The position numbers and the translations under genes are program-made. DNA of 64,000 nucleotides from Hyperoplus lanceolatus (taxonomy: Eukaryota; Chordata; Actinopteri; Uranoscopiformes; Ammodytidae): the NCBI GenBank assembly GCA_026929865.2, contig CM049416.1, forward strand, positions 9,954,001 through 10,018,000. Direction: 5' to 3'. The notes beneath the pieces were generated by a model that saw only the letters and a list, made by a program, of their open reading frames with translations, searched no databases and was not told the origin of the DNA. This document shows, piece by piece, positions 1 through 32,347 of the stretch; position 1 is the stretch's first letter; every line of letters starts with the position of its first letter.

Positions 1-1056
1 TGTAAACAGATTCATACAATTGTGTTATTTGCTGTCGGACGCTGGACTTTAACAGTCTCTCAAGTGATGATTTTTTTCCACTTTTTCTATTGTCCCCTTA
101 TCTCTTATTGTAAAGAAACCATTCTTTTTTTTTTTAGAGAAATATCCCTAAAAGATCTGGCTTCAGAGAGGCAAAATAATTTGAATGCACTTAAAGAAAA
201 TGTATTGTAGGACTAGACCATCATATGTTCTGTACATAATTGGACTTACAACCCTACAACATTCTAAATTCTGTATTGTGTTTAATTTACAGCATAGATT
301 AAACATATAGCATTATTCCAGTGTATATGAATTTGCAGACACAACCATATGCAAGAGAGTAAGCGGAGGGGAGGATTATTGGTGTGGGGGGGTTATGTCC
401 ACTTTCAACTCAGCCAAGTCAAATCCAGTGTGAACTGACCTCAGCTGGTTTCGTGACTGCTCACCTCTGTCACCTCCCTGACTGTGAGTGTTGGAAATCA
501 AGATGAACCATTAATTCATCTTTCTTCATCAACCTCTGTTTGTTGTGTGGACTGAGTGGCACCTGGTTCCCTAATGCTCCCAATAACCTATTATAATAAT
601 CCTTATATATCAGTCATATTGTTCCATGGATTTATTTTAATCTGACGAGGCACACATTGTTTATGGTTTCCTCTACCCCTCAATACCTTACATGTAACTC
701 TTCTTTAACTCATCAAGCCCCATCACTTCAATTGCTGATTGATTTCAACTAAGAAATTGGGTTGTGAAAAACCAAGGTCTTTAGGGGCGCTTCTCTTTGA
801 TTAGGATAATAATAAAAATCATTTAGATCTAAAAGTGTAGAATGGGAGATAATATGTAATGGAGTGAAGCTAGGTGATGTACTTTGCTCAGACATGGGTC
901 AGACGAAGGGAAAGAAATTGGAGGCTGGCTTAAGTTTAGCGTTACAAAATCCCACCCACCCCACTCCACTCATGTTAAATACTAAAACTTGAGCATTTAC
1001 TGGGAAATCTCCAGAGACAGAGACGAGAGTTACACACAGCATCAAGTGACACTGCC
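1..1056. other. Upstream flank, no gene recognised
   Basis: AT-rich sequence with no ORF that looks coding. The last ~60 bases before 1057 (purine-rich, CAGAGACAGAGACGAG at about 1015-1030) probably form the 5' leader of the transporter gene, because they run directly into its start codon. No convincing TATA box or CpG-rich promoter is visible, and the transcription start cannot be fixed from sequence alone. Confidence 0.4.
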
Positions 1057-4000
1057 ATGAAAGGTAAGGTTTGCAAATCTGATTGGAATGGATGTAAGTT
1101 CATGAAAGCCAGCTTTTCAAGAATGTCATTGCTGTATTTTTATTGTTGTTACTTTTTTGTTTAGGGATTGCATTGCACTTAACTCAAATTGATCGAAAAA
1201 GTATCATGTAAACAAAGCTGTGTTGCTTTTCTATCTGTACAATTGTACACAGTAATATCTATCAGTGCATTGTTCAACTTCCACTGTTGCCTCACTGCAT
1301 GAGAAAGCAACTCCAATTCTGGCAATGTTGTCACACACCTGACGTTTTCTATAACATCCTACTCTCCTCTCCTATTTTCTCACTCTGTTTTGTAGGCGAC
1401 GCTGCCAAAGCAGGCCTCCGCAATGGCACCAGCCAAGCCAAGGACCTGCTGCCCCAGTCGGAGGAGAAGATGGAGGAGCGGGGCCAGTGGGGAAACAAGA
1501 TGGAGTTCATCCTGTCTGTGGCCGGCTCCATCATCGGCCTGGGCAACATGTGGCGCTTCCCTTACCTCTGCTACAAGAACGGAGGGGGTGAGTGACAGGT
1601 GGTGCCAAACCGGTAAAAGCAAGCAACGCGTGGAATTACAGAATCCATTACAATAAAGCAATGCAGTATTGTTTTTTAAATTGGATGAGTGATGACATGA
1701 AGTGGGGATTTAAATCAGAGTAGATCCATGCAAAGACATTAGGGGAACATCTGGGTGAAATGCAACCTCAGACTCACTGGATCTGCGTGAGAGAAATGAG
1801 GCCAGATGTATTTGAGGACCCACAGTGTTGTGTTGTCTTGTTTTGCTTTGGGCATGCTTGTGTGGCTTCTAAATTGGACGCCCCTCTCTGGCCCTCTATG
1901 GGGTGGCTATAGAGGGTCAGGGTTCAGAGCTAAGCGGGGTCAGACAGCTGTTGTTGCTCCTCGCTCACAGCGGCTGTCCATGCAGACAAGCGGAAATCTG
2001 AGTGCGCCCAATATTCTTTCGGCCACCCGGCGACAAATCAACACAAAACGCCAATTGAGAGTGGCAGTGGCTCATCAAGAGTTATGAAACAACTTCAGCC
2101 CACGTCTTCTTTCATACAATCAAATTATACATTTTTGTGCATGAAATGCAATGTCATCACACAGCGCACAGCGCTTCTACTTTGCGTGGTTTACTTTTCC
2201 ATGATTGTTCCAACCCGGTTAATTTGGCTGAAATCTAGAATTATTTAAAACCATTTTGTTGCAGAAGAACTGAAGCACATTAAGTTAAAGATGGAAAAAA
2301 CTATTATGTAATAAGTAATAGTTAATGAGTAGCCTAATAGGTAATCTGAGGAAGGAAGTGAGGGGTGAATGTAGGGGAGGGAGAGCTTAAAAATAATTTA
2401 CTTTCTTCATGAATCATCATTATGTAAAAGATGCATCTTGAGTTGTTGGAACAATGACTTAAAAATCAAGATTGACAGTTTCCTTAGGTTTTACATCTTT
2501 CTGCAGAATATTCTGTACAAAGGGAAAACCACATGGGTTTTGGAAACCTCTGTCCACATTTGAGCTATAAGTACCTCCGCTCCTTTAGATGTCGCAGTAG
2601 GGCTACTTGCCTTGCATTTCCTGGGTCCATTCTTGTTGTTGTGGAAGTCTGAAAGCTGGAAGCAGCATGGACGACACAAATTAACAAATTAGAGCGGCCC
2701 CTACCGAATACACAGTTAAATATTGCAAAATATCCCAATATGCATCATATCGTGATTCCCATCGTATCGTCAGATCCTTGCTAATACCCAACCCCTATAA
2801 TTAATGTATTTCTCCATCTATGGATTGAGGACTAGTGTTTTCCTGCTTGCTTGACCCCTAATGCATGCTTGGACACAAGCCTAAAATGGAAACAAAATGG
2901 GCATATACTACTTTACTGTAGATGCTCAACCATTCTCTCTGCTTTCTCCTCTCAGGTGCTTTCCTCATCCCTTACATGATATTCCTGTTCACCTGTGGCG
3001 TTCCCGTCTTCTTTTTGGAGACGGCCCTGGGCCAGTACACCAGCGAGGGAGGGGTCACCTGCTGGAGGAAAATCAGTCCCTTGTTCGAAGGTAGATAGGA
3101 TATGTATCACCTTAGGATCAAAGCCATTATGGAACACTGGCAAAGCTTGAAAGACTTGCCAAAAGTTATGAAAGCAACACTAACTACTATTATTGATTGT
3201 TGGTGATACTAACGACATGCATTGTATACTTAAAAATCCTTCTTTTTGCAGGTTTAGGCTACGGCACACAGGTGATAGTGACTCTGTTAAACTTTTACTA
3301 CATTGTCGTTCTGGCCTGGGGGATTTTCTACCTTGGTTTCTCCCTCTCCTGGGACCTGCCTTGGTCGTCGTGCAATAACACGTGGAACACAGGTAAGAAG
3401 TATACTCGGAAACACTCGAGAAGTCCCTTTAATGATTTTGAAACGTTTTGAGAAAGCTTTCTATTTCTTTCATTCCACAGAAAACTGTGTGGAGATTATG
3501 CGGAGGAACGACTCAATCAACGTAACAATGAACCCAAATGGCACCTCTCCAGTCATTGAGTTCTGGGAGTGAGTTTTTTTTCCCATCGTAGAGAAAAGTG
3601 GCTGTTGTGTGAAAAGGTACAATGATGTCTTACATCCTTGTGTTTCTTCCCTGCAGGAGAAGAGCACTGAGGATTTCCCCAGGCATCGACCAAATGGGCT
3701 CTTTGAACTGGGACCTGGCCCTGTGTCTGTTTATTGCCTGGGTCATGTGCTATTTCTGCATATGGAAGGGGGTGAAATCCACTGGAAAGGTGGGTTAAAA
3801 GACGACCAAGGGATCTTATCTGCACTGTGTGAGAGCAGAAAAGAAAATACAAGGAGACCCTTTTTAAAATAAATCAATTGATGTTGTTTATATGTGTCTA
3901 CATAGGTGGTCTACTTCACTGCCACTTTCCCCTATCTGATGCTGATTGTGATGTTGATCAGAGGGCTCACCCTTCCTGGTGCTTCGATCGGCATAAAATT

Positions 4001-4263
4001 CTACCTTACCCCTGACCTGGGACGACTGGCGGATCCCCAGGTACCACATTGTCGCACAAACATAACTAGAACTACCGGCGAGGCATAAAATTGCAGTGGA
4101 AGGACAGTGGTGGTCCTAAGAAGCTAAAGTATGGTACTAGGTCACTGCAACCTGACAATACATACATACATACATACATACATACATACATACATACATA
4201 CATACATACATACATACATACATACATACATACATACATACATACATACATACATACATACAT

Positions 4264-4317
<54 letters not shown>

Positions 4318-7300
4318 GTACGTCCATCCGGATAATCCGGCATACAGCTATCTCCGGCACTGAGGCGTAAAAACACAAACATTACAAATGAGGGTCCTCT
4401 GGAAGATTTAAGCGACCAACTCCCCATGGATGTAGGTATCCCATGGTTCTCTGCTGGGCAGCCCTAGTTTCTGCTGGGTGCATCTGCTCTCCATTAATGA
4501 GGACAGGGACCCCAGGGGCCCGGACACCACTGGGACTATAAACACCAGTCAGCTAACTAGGCTTTCCTTTCAAATGGCTCTGCTTTTGCATTTTTAAAGT
4601 CTATCGGACATCGGATTGTGCTATTCATGACAGATCCTGTACTCTCACCACATGTCGAAGCTTGGCTTGTCAATCAGTATTGAGAAAAACAACCAACAAA
4701 ATGATCAACTTTTAACCATTCACCGTCAGTCAATAATTGAGCATGCAAACACATGCACATGTGAATTCCTCTGGAGTGTGTAAACACTGCGTGGCCCCTT
4801 TTTGTATAAGGTGAGGGTTTTGTACAGTTTATACACCAACCCACTCATCATTCACTTATTTCTTATTTTGTTGCAAGGTGTGGATGGATGCTGGCACCCA
4901 GATCTTCTTCTCCTATGCCATCTGTTTGGGCTCGCTGACTGCTCTGGGAAGCTACAACAAGTACAACAACAACTGCTACAAGTATGTGAGAAGAAAGAAA
5001 ATCTATACCCCGACTTCGAATAAATCTTTGCCATCTTAAAAACATCCAGCACCTCCTCAGGTGTGATTAATGTGATCATGCATTTGTGGATGTGAAGCTT
5101 AATGATGTCCCCATGTTTGTTCTTCATGTCTGTTTGCAGAGATTGTCTGTCGTTGTGCTTTCTGAACAGCGCAACTAGTTTTGTGGCAGGCTTTGCCATC
5201 TTCTCCATCCTCGGTTTCATGTCGTATGAGGAAAACGTTCCAATCTCAGAAGTGGCAGAATCTGGTGAGGCCTGCTCTGCCTACATGAGCTTGCTTAGAG
5301 CAAAAGGAATAGCAATTTAACTTCAAAAGGATCTGTTTATATACAAGTATATACCCTCTGGCCAGAGTTTGTTTGATCGCTTTATGTATTTCTATTCATC
5401 TCTATAGGTCCTGGCCTGGCCTTCATAGCTTACCCCCGCGCTGTGAGCATGATGCCATTTGCTCCTTTGTGGGCCGCCCTTTTCTTCATCATGATTGTTT
5501 TCCTGGGGCTTGACAGCCAGGTAGAGTCACTTACTACCTCAAGTTGATTAACACACACACACACACACACGGTTCTCCATGATGACGCAGATGCCTGATC
5601 AAATTCTGGTTTGACTTGAAAGGTCATCTATAATGCAAAATGCAATTTTTCAGGTTTTTTCAACATTCATATGGTTCCCCGGTGTAACTAGGCGTGACAA
5701 AGTATGAGTAAAGACAACCATCTATCTTTTTCTCCAACTCCACCTTTCTGAAAATCTGTGTTCAAAAACCCCAGTCAGATTTCTTTCTCCTTAAACCACA
5801 TCCCCCCCGATCTTTACCAACCCAACTTAACACTACCTCATCATGTGATAGGCACACCCCCAGATACCCCTGAACCTTTTTTTTTGTAAGGAAGAGCTTA
5901 AAGAGACAGGCTCTAAAACGTTTCAGACAGAGGCTGAAATTGTAATGGCACTGTGAGAAACATAAAGTTTTTATTTAATTCTACACCATGAAAACAGTTT
6001 AGTAGAAGCCCAACTAACAATTTTGAACCTGAAAAATTAGCTTGATATGAGACCTTTAAAACTCGTATAGGGGAGAACGGGGTAATCTGAGCCACTTTTT
6101 ACATTTGCTCCCCTCTAAGGGAGCTAAAATTATTTATCACTCAAATTTACACATTTCCCATTAATTCAGGATGTTTCCTAGAATTGGGCATTAGCAGAAT
6201 TTTTTCAAGACAAAGGGCAGTGAGAATATGATTGTTTTAAAAAAAGTTGTCATGTGGCTCACTTTACCCCAGCTGTGGGGTAAACTGATCCACTTACTTT
6301 TTCCACTCTGAAACTACCATAACAACACATATTGTAACAGTAAGAATCCTGAAAGCTAGCCACACATTCCAGAACTAATGTCGGACTAGTAAAAGAATGA
6401 TGGGGTTTGGGCAATTAAGCAAAGCAAATTTTCTAAACACTTGAAAGTAACTCTGAACAAAATAAAATACAACATATTATAATTCAAAAGGTTTTAATAA
6501 GATTCAAATGAAAGATAGAACCAGTTAGATTAGAACACAATCTGGGGGTCAGAACACAGGACCCTGAGAGCCAGCTAGTGTCTGGGGGTCAAAGCATAGG
6601 AAAATCAGAACCAGCGAGAACAGCCTGGGAATCAGAACACAGGAGAAGACCCAACTGGATTATAACATCAGCCTGTCATACTCTACAACTAGGCCTACTC
6701 TACATTCCAGCCCTGAAGGTTACAGGGAAATATGAGATGGTACTCCTTCCGTGTGGTTGCCCCAGGTGGTCTTCCTGGTGTATTTCCTTGGCATGATGGC
6801 TTTTCTACAATGTTTATGACATTAAAATAGAACATATATTATGTAATATTACATTAAAATATTTTTAAGACTAAACTTAACTTGTGCCTCATGGTGGGGG
6901 AAAGTGAAACAGTGGCTCACTTTCCCCCACAGCATTTGGCTCACTTTCCCCCACCACCACAATTTGAGAAAAAACTACCTCTCTTAGCATTTCAGGCTAA
7001 TCTTCAGTTATCAGCATCACATGGTTTCATATGTTGGTAGTTCATCAACACGTATGATAGAAGTTTTTCTACGTGAATACATTTGCTTTGGAGAAACAGT
7101 TGATTAAGTTGACAGCAAGAAAATTTACTTTTACATGCAAAATACCTATTTTGGTGAAAAAACATGCTTACCACAGCACCATGAGGTCCTCTCTTTCAGC
7201 GCCATGGGGAAATGAGAGGGGCTTGAAAACATATATCTTACATGACCACAAAATGTTTTCCATTGCCTAGATACAGGGGGTGGCTCACATTACCCGATGC

Positions 7301-10300
7301 CTCAGATTCCCCCGTTCTCCCCTACTTATTTTCAGTCTTAAGTTGATGTTTACTGAGCGTGCCTTTCCTTCTTTGTAGCTAACAGATGATCTTTCTCTGC
7401 TCACCCCCCCCCCCCCCCCCCCCCAGTTTGTCTGTGTAGAGAGCCTGGTGACAGCGATAGTGGACATGTACCCCGCTGTGTTCCGGCGCAAATACCGCAG
7501 GGAGCTCTTCCTGCTAGCCCTGAGCTTCTTCTCCTTCCTCATGGGCCTCATCATGCTGATGGAGGTAGGACTCACAATCCGGGAACACACACTCTCACTC
7601 ACTGCAGGATTTATTTTTAAATTACGATATTTTTTAATTTTTTTTTTACGGTTAGTGTCTTTAAAGGTCACATATTATGCTAAATGCACTTTTAAATGTG
7701 TTCTAACATATCCATGGGTCCACGGTGTGCCTAGAGACTGCCAAAGTATTAAAAAAAATAACAATCTCTCCTGTTCTCACTCTCCCCCTTTCTGAAACCC
7801 CCCCCCCCCCCCCAATATACTCCAGTCAGAATTTTCCCCTTTTCTGACCTCACAAACTGGAAAGCCAGAAGCTTCCACTGTGCAGCCCACACCTATATTT
7901 CTTATTGGTCCACGGCCCTGACAGACAGAGGGCGAGGCATATCTGGCTTCGCTTGCGGACAGGGGGCGGGGGCAGCTCAAAGATTGTATATTTACGAGGG
8001 GAGCTGCAGCTCTTTTTAAAAAATAGGCCATTGTGAGATTAGCTGAACATCAGCATAGTACAATAAATTATCTGAAAGTTTTTTTCAGCAAACAAAAAAA
8101 AACTTATTAGGGACCACTAAGACCATATGGTGTATAATAGAACCGAAAAGTGTATAATATGGGAGCTTTAAATGTTGTTTTACCTATCTGTTTTTTTTAA
8201 TACAGAAACATACACTAGCATCAGGCTTTTGCTGGGGAGGGGTTGGTGGTTTTGATGCTTTGTTCTGCTGACATTAAACTATTACACAGTCCAACATAGT
8301 TGACATGGTTTCACCTCTGCACAGCTGGAAACATGAATGCTCTGCAGAGGTGTCATCAAGTCATCATTTTGTAAGTACGCTCAAGTCAGAGGTTTTATGC
8401 AGCGTGTCTTAGGTAAGTCTTAATTGTAAGTCACACCTGAAGCCTGAAGGTTTGGCCTTCATCATTTTACATCTTTTTTTATAAGCCTAGCATGGTACCC
8501 ATTTTGAATTTGTATATCTTAAATCTCCTAGATGCCATGGATTATTAAAAAAATATATATAAGGGGGGGTGTAGTGTTTAGAGCGAATATTCCAACTAAG
8601 TAGCTAGTGTCTAGTAAATGTGCAGCACAAGCCAGTTATACTGTCGCAACAATACATGCATATAGACACCTGATGCTTCAGTTGACACAGGATTTATTAA
8701 GTTGAATTGTTTTTTTCAAGACAAAAATATATAGCTCAATTATTTTTTCCCCAATGTACCTGTGTTTTGTGTGAGAGAATACATAGAATTAAATAGATTT
8801 TTTTTCATTAGATGTGTTTTGTGGAGTAGGTTAATTAACCTTGTATAATAATGACTCATTGCTTTTATATGTCTCTTTTTAGGGGGGCATGTATGTCTTC
8901 CAGCTCTTTGATTACTATGCAGCCAGTGGAATGTGTCTCCTCTTCATGGCCATCTTTGAGTCTGTCTGCATTGCTTGGGTCTATGGTAAGCTTTACAATA
9001 AACGTAAAAGCCTTTCATAGGTAGGTGATGATGGAGAAAATGTGTTTCCCAGTGCTTCTCTTTACTGATTTATCTTAATTGAGCATTTATTTAGCCTAAT
9101 TACTGGCAGACATTCCTATTCAGCCATCATTTCTAAGGCTCAGCATAGTGAAAAATTGTGTTTACTGTGTTCTTCCAGGTGCAGATCGCTTTTATGATAA
9201 CATTGAGGACATGATTGGCTACCGACCAGGACCTTACATCAAGTACTGTTGGTTGTTCATCACCCCAGCCACGTGCATTGTGAGTATCAACAAACAAACT
9301 GGAGCGGTACAGAGGCTTTCCAAAAAACATGACAGCAGCTGCTGGTCCATCCTTCTCCCCTCCGGCAGAAAATCCGTCTTCCACCAATAGTAATACTTCT
9401 GTTTTTCTTGTCTCTCCAGTCTACCTTTGCCTTCTCCCTCATCAAATACACTCCTCTCAAGTACAACAACCAGTATGTGTACCCATGGTGGGGCTATGGC
9501 ATTGGCTGGCTGCTGGCTCTCTCCTCCATGCTCTGCATCCCGCTCTGGATGGTGTACAAGATCAGCACAACCCAGGGGACATTCAGAGAGGTAAGTGTTG
9601 ATTCTTGGAGTGCTGCAATTACTTTTTACTTGAGATCTAGATTAAGGTGGTAATTAGTGTGTTTGAAATTAATCTATTGAGGACTATTACAGTTTCAGTC
9701 CATTTATGAGATTATTATGAGATTATCCTTTAATGTCAAGCAGTGTGCTGGTTTTGGTGTTCGTCTTAAGGAAGGACACTGCAGGCAAAAACATAAAATA
9801 TATGTGTTTATTTTAGTATACCTTGTCTGTTTCCCGTATGTATATTTTTCCAATACAATCATCTTTACCGGCCAGTATTACATTAGTTTCTTCAAAACTA
9901 GATTTGTTCATATATTGTTAACTGTCTGAAAATGCATGTTACCTATATTTTTTGATTTATTAAGAATGAAGGCTGTATCCAAAGGCTGTATCCAAAATCT
10001 GTTTCATAATGGTATATATACGTATTTTTTGATTTGTTGCGCTATTCACCTGCATCTTACCTTAAATCACACCTGCTGAAGACTTTGTCCCCGACCCGTC
10101 TGAACCGGTCTTGACTTGAATGTACCCCCATTGTGGAATCCATTGCATAAAGATGGTCAAGACTGGAGCCTGTTAACATAGTTTTTTTCCCCCCTCCTTT
10201 TTTCTACAGCGCATCCAGCTGCTCATCACACCCTCTGACACTTTACCCAAAACCAAGAGGGAGCAGGAGAGGCTGCTGGCCATCTTTGCCCCTGAGGGAG

Positions 10301-10359
10301 ATGGCACCATGAATACAAATGGCTACTACCCGGTCTCAGAGAGAGACTCCAACCTATGA
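1057..10359 (+). CDS. slc6a13: SLC6 Na+/Cl--dependent GABA/betaine-type transporter (GAT2/BGT1-like), 15 coding exons
   Basis: Exons: 1057-1063, 1396-1587, 2956-3090, 3252-3392, 3481-3568, 3657-3789, 3906-4040, 4878-4981, 5140-5264, 5408-5520, 7427-7564, 8883-8985, 9179-9279, 9420-9590, 10210-10359. All junctions are GT-AG and in phase, giving 611 aa, the normal SLC6 length. The product should be a 12-TM plasma-membrane symporter. TM1 carries [22 protein letters not shown]6 [19 protein letters not shown]8 GLDSQF, and an N-glycosylated EL2 (NNTWNTENC, SINVT). The start uses a 7-nt exon (Met-Lys-Gly) with a GCCATGA context; the next in-frame ATG is Met28. Recalled human GAT2 (SLC6A13) is the closest match, with BGT1 (SLC6A12) nearly equal, so the paralogue is uncertain while the family is sure. 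Ser47 replaces the Glu usual in GAT2/GAT3/BGT1. The C-terminus ends DSNL, a class I PDZ ligand form. Confidence 0.9.
4158..4318. repeat. Compound microsatellite (CATA)n-(CAGA)n
   Basis: About 107 bases of perfect CATA followed by about 54 bases of CAGA, in the 4041-4877 intron of the transporter. The period-4 translation gives long fake ORFs on both strands. Confidence 0.97.
5619..6057. mobile_element. Short inverted-repeat DNA transposon (MITE), TTAA-type relative
   Basis: The left end reads AAAGGTCATCTATAAT and the right end is its approximate reverse complement (TTGATATGAGACCTTT). It has no coding capacity. The ends resemble those of the better preserved copy at 7661-8171, so both probably belong to one piggyBac-like non-autonomous group. 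It sits in the intron between transporter exons 10 and 11. Confidence 0.6.
6070..7322. mobile_element. Non-autonomous DNA transposon, ~1.25 kb, TA target, with CTCACTTTCCCCC subterminal repeats
   Basis: The left terminus GGGGAGAACGGGGTAATCTG and the right terminus (reverse complement of CAGATTCCCCCGTTCTCCCC) are near-perfect inverted repeats, each flanked by TA. The interior has several copies of GTGGCTCACTTTACCCC or TTTCCCCCAC near the right end. No transposase ORF is present. It begins 12 bases after the preceding MITE. Confidence 0.75.
7405..7426 (+). promoter_or_regulatory. Poly-C polypyrimidine tract fused to a 3' splice site
   Basis: A run of about 19 C residues leads directly into the AG acceptor of transporter exon 11 (7427). 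The exon is certain from the protein ([16 protein letters not shown]), so this homopolymer acts as the polypyrimidine tract. Confidence 0.8.
7661..8171. mobile_element. piggyBac-like MITE with TTAA flanks
   Basis: TTAA at 7661-7664 and 8168-8171 bracket inverted ends AGGTCACATATTAT and ATAATATGGGAGCT (12 of 14 match as reverse complements). TTAA target duplication is the mark of the piggyBac superfamily. No coding region. Lies in the intron between transporter exons 11 and 12. Confidence 0.8.
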
Positions 10360-11265
10360 GGCCCCCATTGGTGATGCGTACATGAAAGAGGTGTGGGTTT
10401 TTTCAGTTTCATCGGGTTGACTATGCTGCACCCTTGCCTCCTTCCAAAAGGTCACAACAGGGAGAGAGATACAATGAGGTGTCACGTCATCTACTTTAAT
10501 ATGCAACGGATATGGAGGGTTCAGGAGAAAATAGGCCTGCAGTGTGCTGGTGCATTTCAGGACTGGCAGTAATGTGATCAAAGAAGGATAGGCAAAATAA
10601 ATTAAGTTGTTGGTCATTTATTGGATTACTTACATGTTTTAGAGCGTGACAAAGGCATTTGTTTCAGGGACAAAAGTCACTCCACTCTGAAATCTATCAA
10701 TACATTGGCATTTATTGTTCAGCTTGACATTCTACGGATGATGTAAATGAACATAATTAAAAGTCATAAGATTGTTACAAGTTCAGAGGTTCCACCAAGA
10801 ACTTAAAAATAATTGCATTGTAAGGATGTTTTTGTGAAAATTTAACACAAAGACGTCAGAGGTATAGAACAGGTTAAAACCATGTTATTGCTTAACAGTG
10901 TGCAACACAATAATTACTTTTTAAAGTATTTCTGGTGTATCTGACATCACTCCATGGCTACATAGCCATATTTGTATCATATATTGTATTATAATAAGTG
11001 ATTGGAGAAATTACTCTTATTGGATTTATAAGAATTGAAATAAAATGCTATGTTTTACAAAAATGGACTGTGAGATGAAAATAATAATAATGTCAGTGAA
11101 AATTATGATATTGTAGCTTGCAGCAGCTGTAGGACTAACATTATATACTATATGCTATATAAAATGGCTTCATATTTTGTACTGTAACATAATATGACTG
11201 TACAAAGAATTACACATGATGTGTGTGTGTGTTTTTAAATAAACTTTCAAAATGTTATGCTGTCT
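10360..11265 (+). terminator. 3' UTR and polyadenylation signals of the transporter
   Basis: No coding sequence follows the stop. AATAAA occurs at about 11039-11044 and again at 11238-11243, the latter after a GT-rich stretch. Either could direct cleavage; transcript ends are inferred. Confidence 0.6.
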
Positions 11266-11944
11266 TGAACCATTTTTACCAGGAGGAAGCTTTTTTAAAG
11301 TTGGAACTAAAAAATACCAGTGCATAATGGGAAGTGTAGGACAAAAGTCTGTCACTTTTTATTTGATTATTATTTTTATTATTTATTTAGGCCTATCTCT
11401 TCTAAGTCCCCCGACTTCATGGAAGTGCAGGCTAATATTACATTGCTGGAGTACCCCTGTAACTTACAGATGTGAAAGTTGTGAAAGAGATCGCAGCAGG
11501 TGTCGGCTTTACAAGAGCTTAGTTTGCATAATGATCCTACATGCTATGAACGCTGTTTTCCCCATTCAATGGAACCGGTGTCCTTATAAATAACTCCCAG
11601 GCTACAACACAAATTTCCTTTTTTTTTAATTATTATTATTATTTTGAAAATATTTATTTTATTGAAATAGGCTATACTAAATTTACAGTAGGCTACAATC
11701 GCCAAATTCTTTATGAAATAATAATGAAATAGTCTGTTTTGACGTATTTTACCACCTTTATTTTACTTAATTTTTTTAAACATATTGAGCTCATACAGTT
11801 GGTGCGCAAGGTGTTTAGCCTCAAGGTTTTAGAGTTTGAGAGCTATCCAGTTCCTAAAATCTGCGCAGGTACAATGATGGAGCAGTTTTAGACCGTTTTT
11901 CTAAAACTTGACCACTGGGTGTCACGCTTCTCCTGCACTGTCCG
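11266..11944. other. Intergenic spacer between the transporter and usp15
   Basis: AT-rich sequence with ATT/TTA runs, no coding ORF and no recognisable repeat. GC and CpG content rises only after about 11900 as the usp15 promoter begins. Confidence 0.5.
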
Positions 11945-12048
11945 TGCGATCACGATTGGCTGAAACGGGCAGCGTCACGCTCTGCGTGCCTCTGTGGTGA
12001 CGCCCTGCACTTTTCCCAGCATGCATCGGGGGTGATGTCCGAGGAAAG
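11945..12048 (+). promoter_or_regulatory. usp15 proximal promoter: inverted CCAAT box and ZNF143/Staf-like motif
   Basis: GATTGGCTG at about 11952-11960 is an inverted CCAAT box (NF-Y type). CTTTTCCCAGCATGCAT at about 12010-12026 matches the core of the ZNF143/Staf SBS motif, often close to transcription starts. The stretch is CpG-rich and has no TATA box, typical of a housekeeping gene. Binding is inferred. Confidence 0.6.

Positions 12049-32347
<20,299 letters not shown>

Noticed and set aside
4072-4427. Open frames of Tyr-Ile-His-Thr or Met-Tyr-Val-Cys repeats
   Set aside because: They are translations of the CATA/CAGA microsatellite and occur on both strands.
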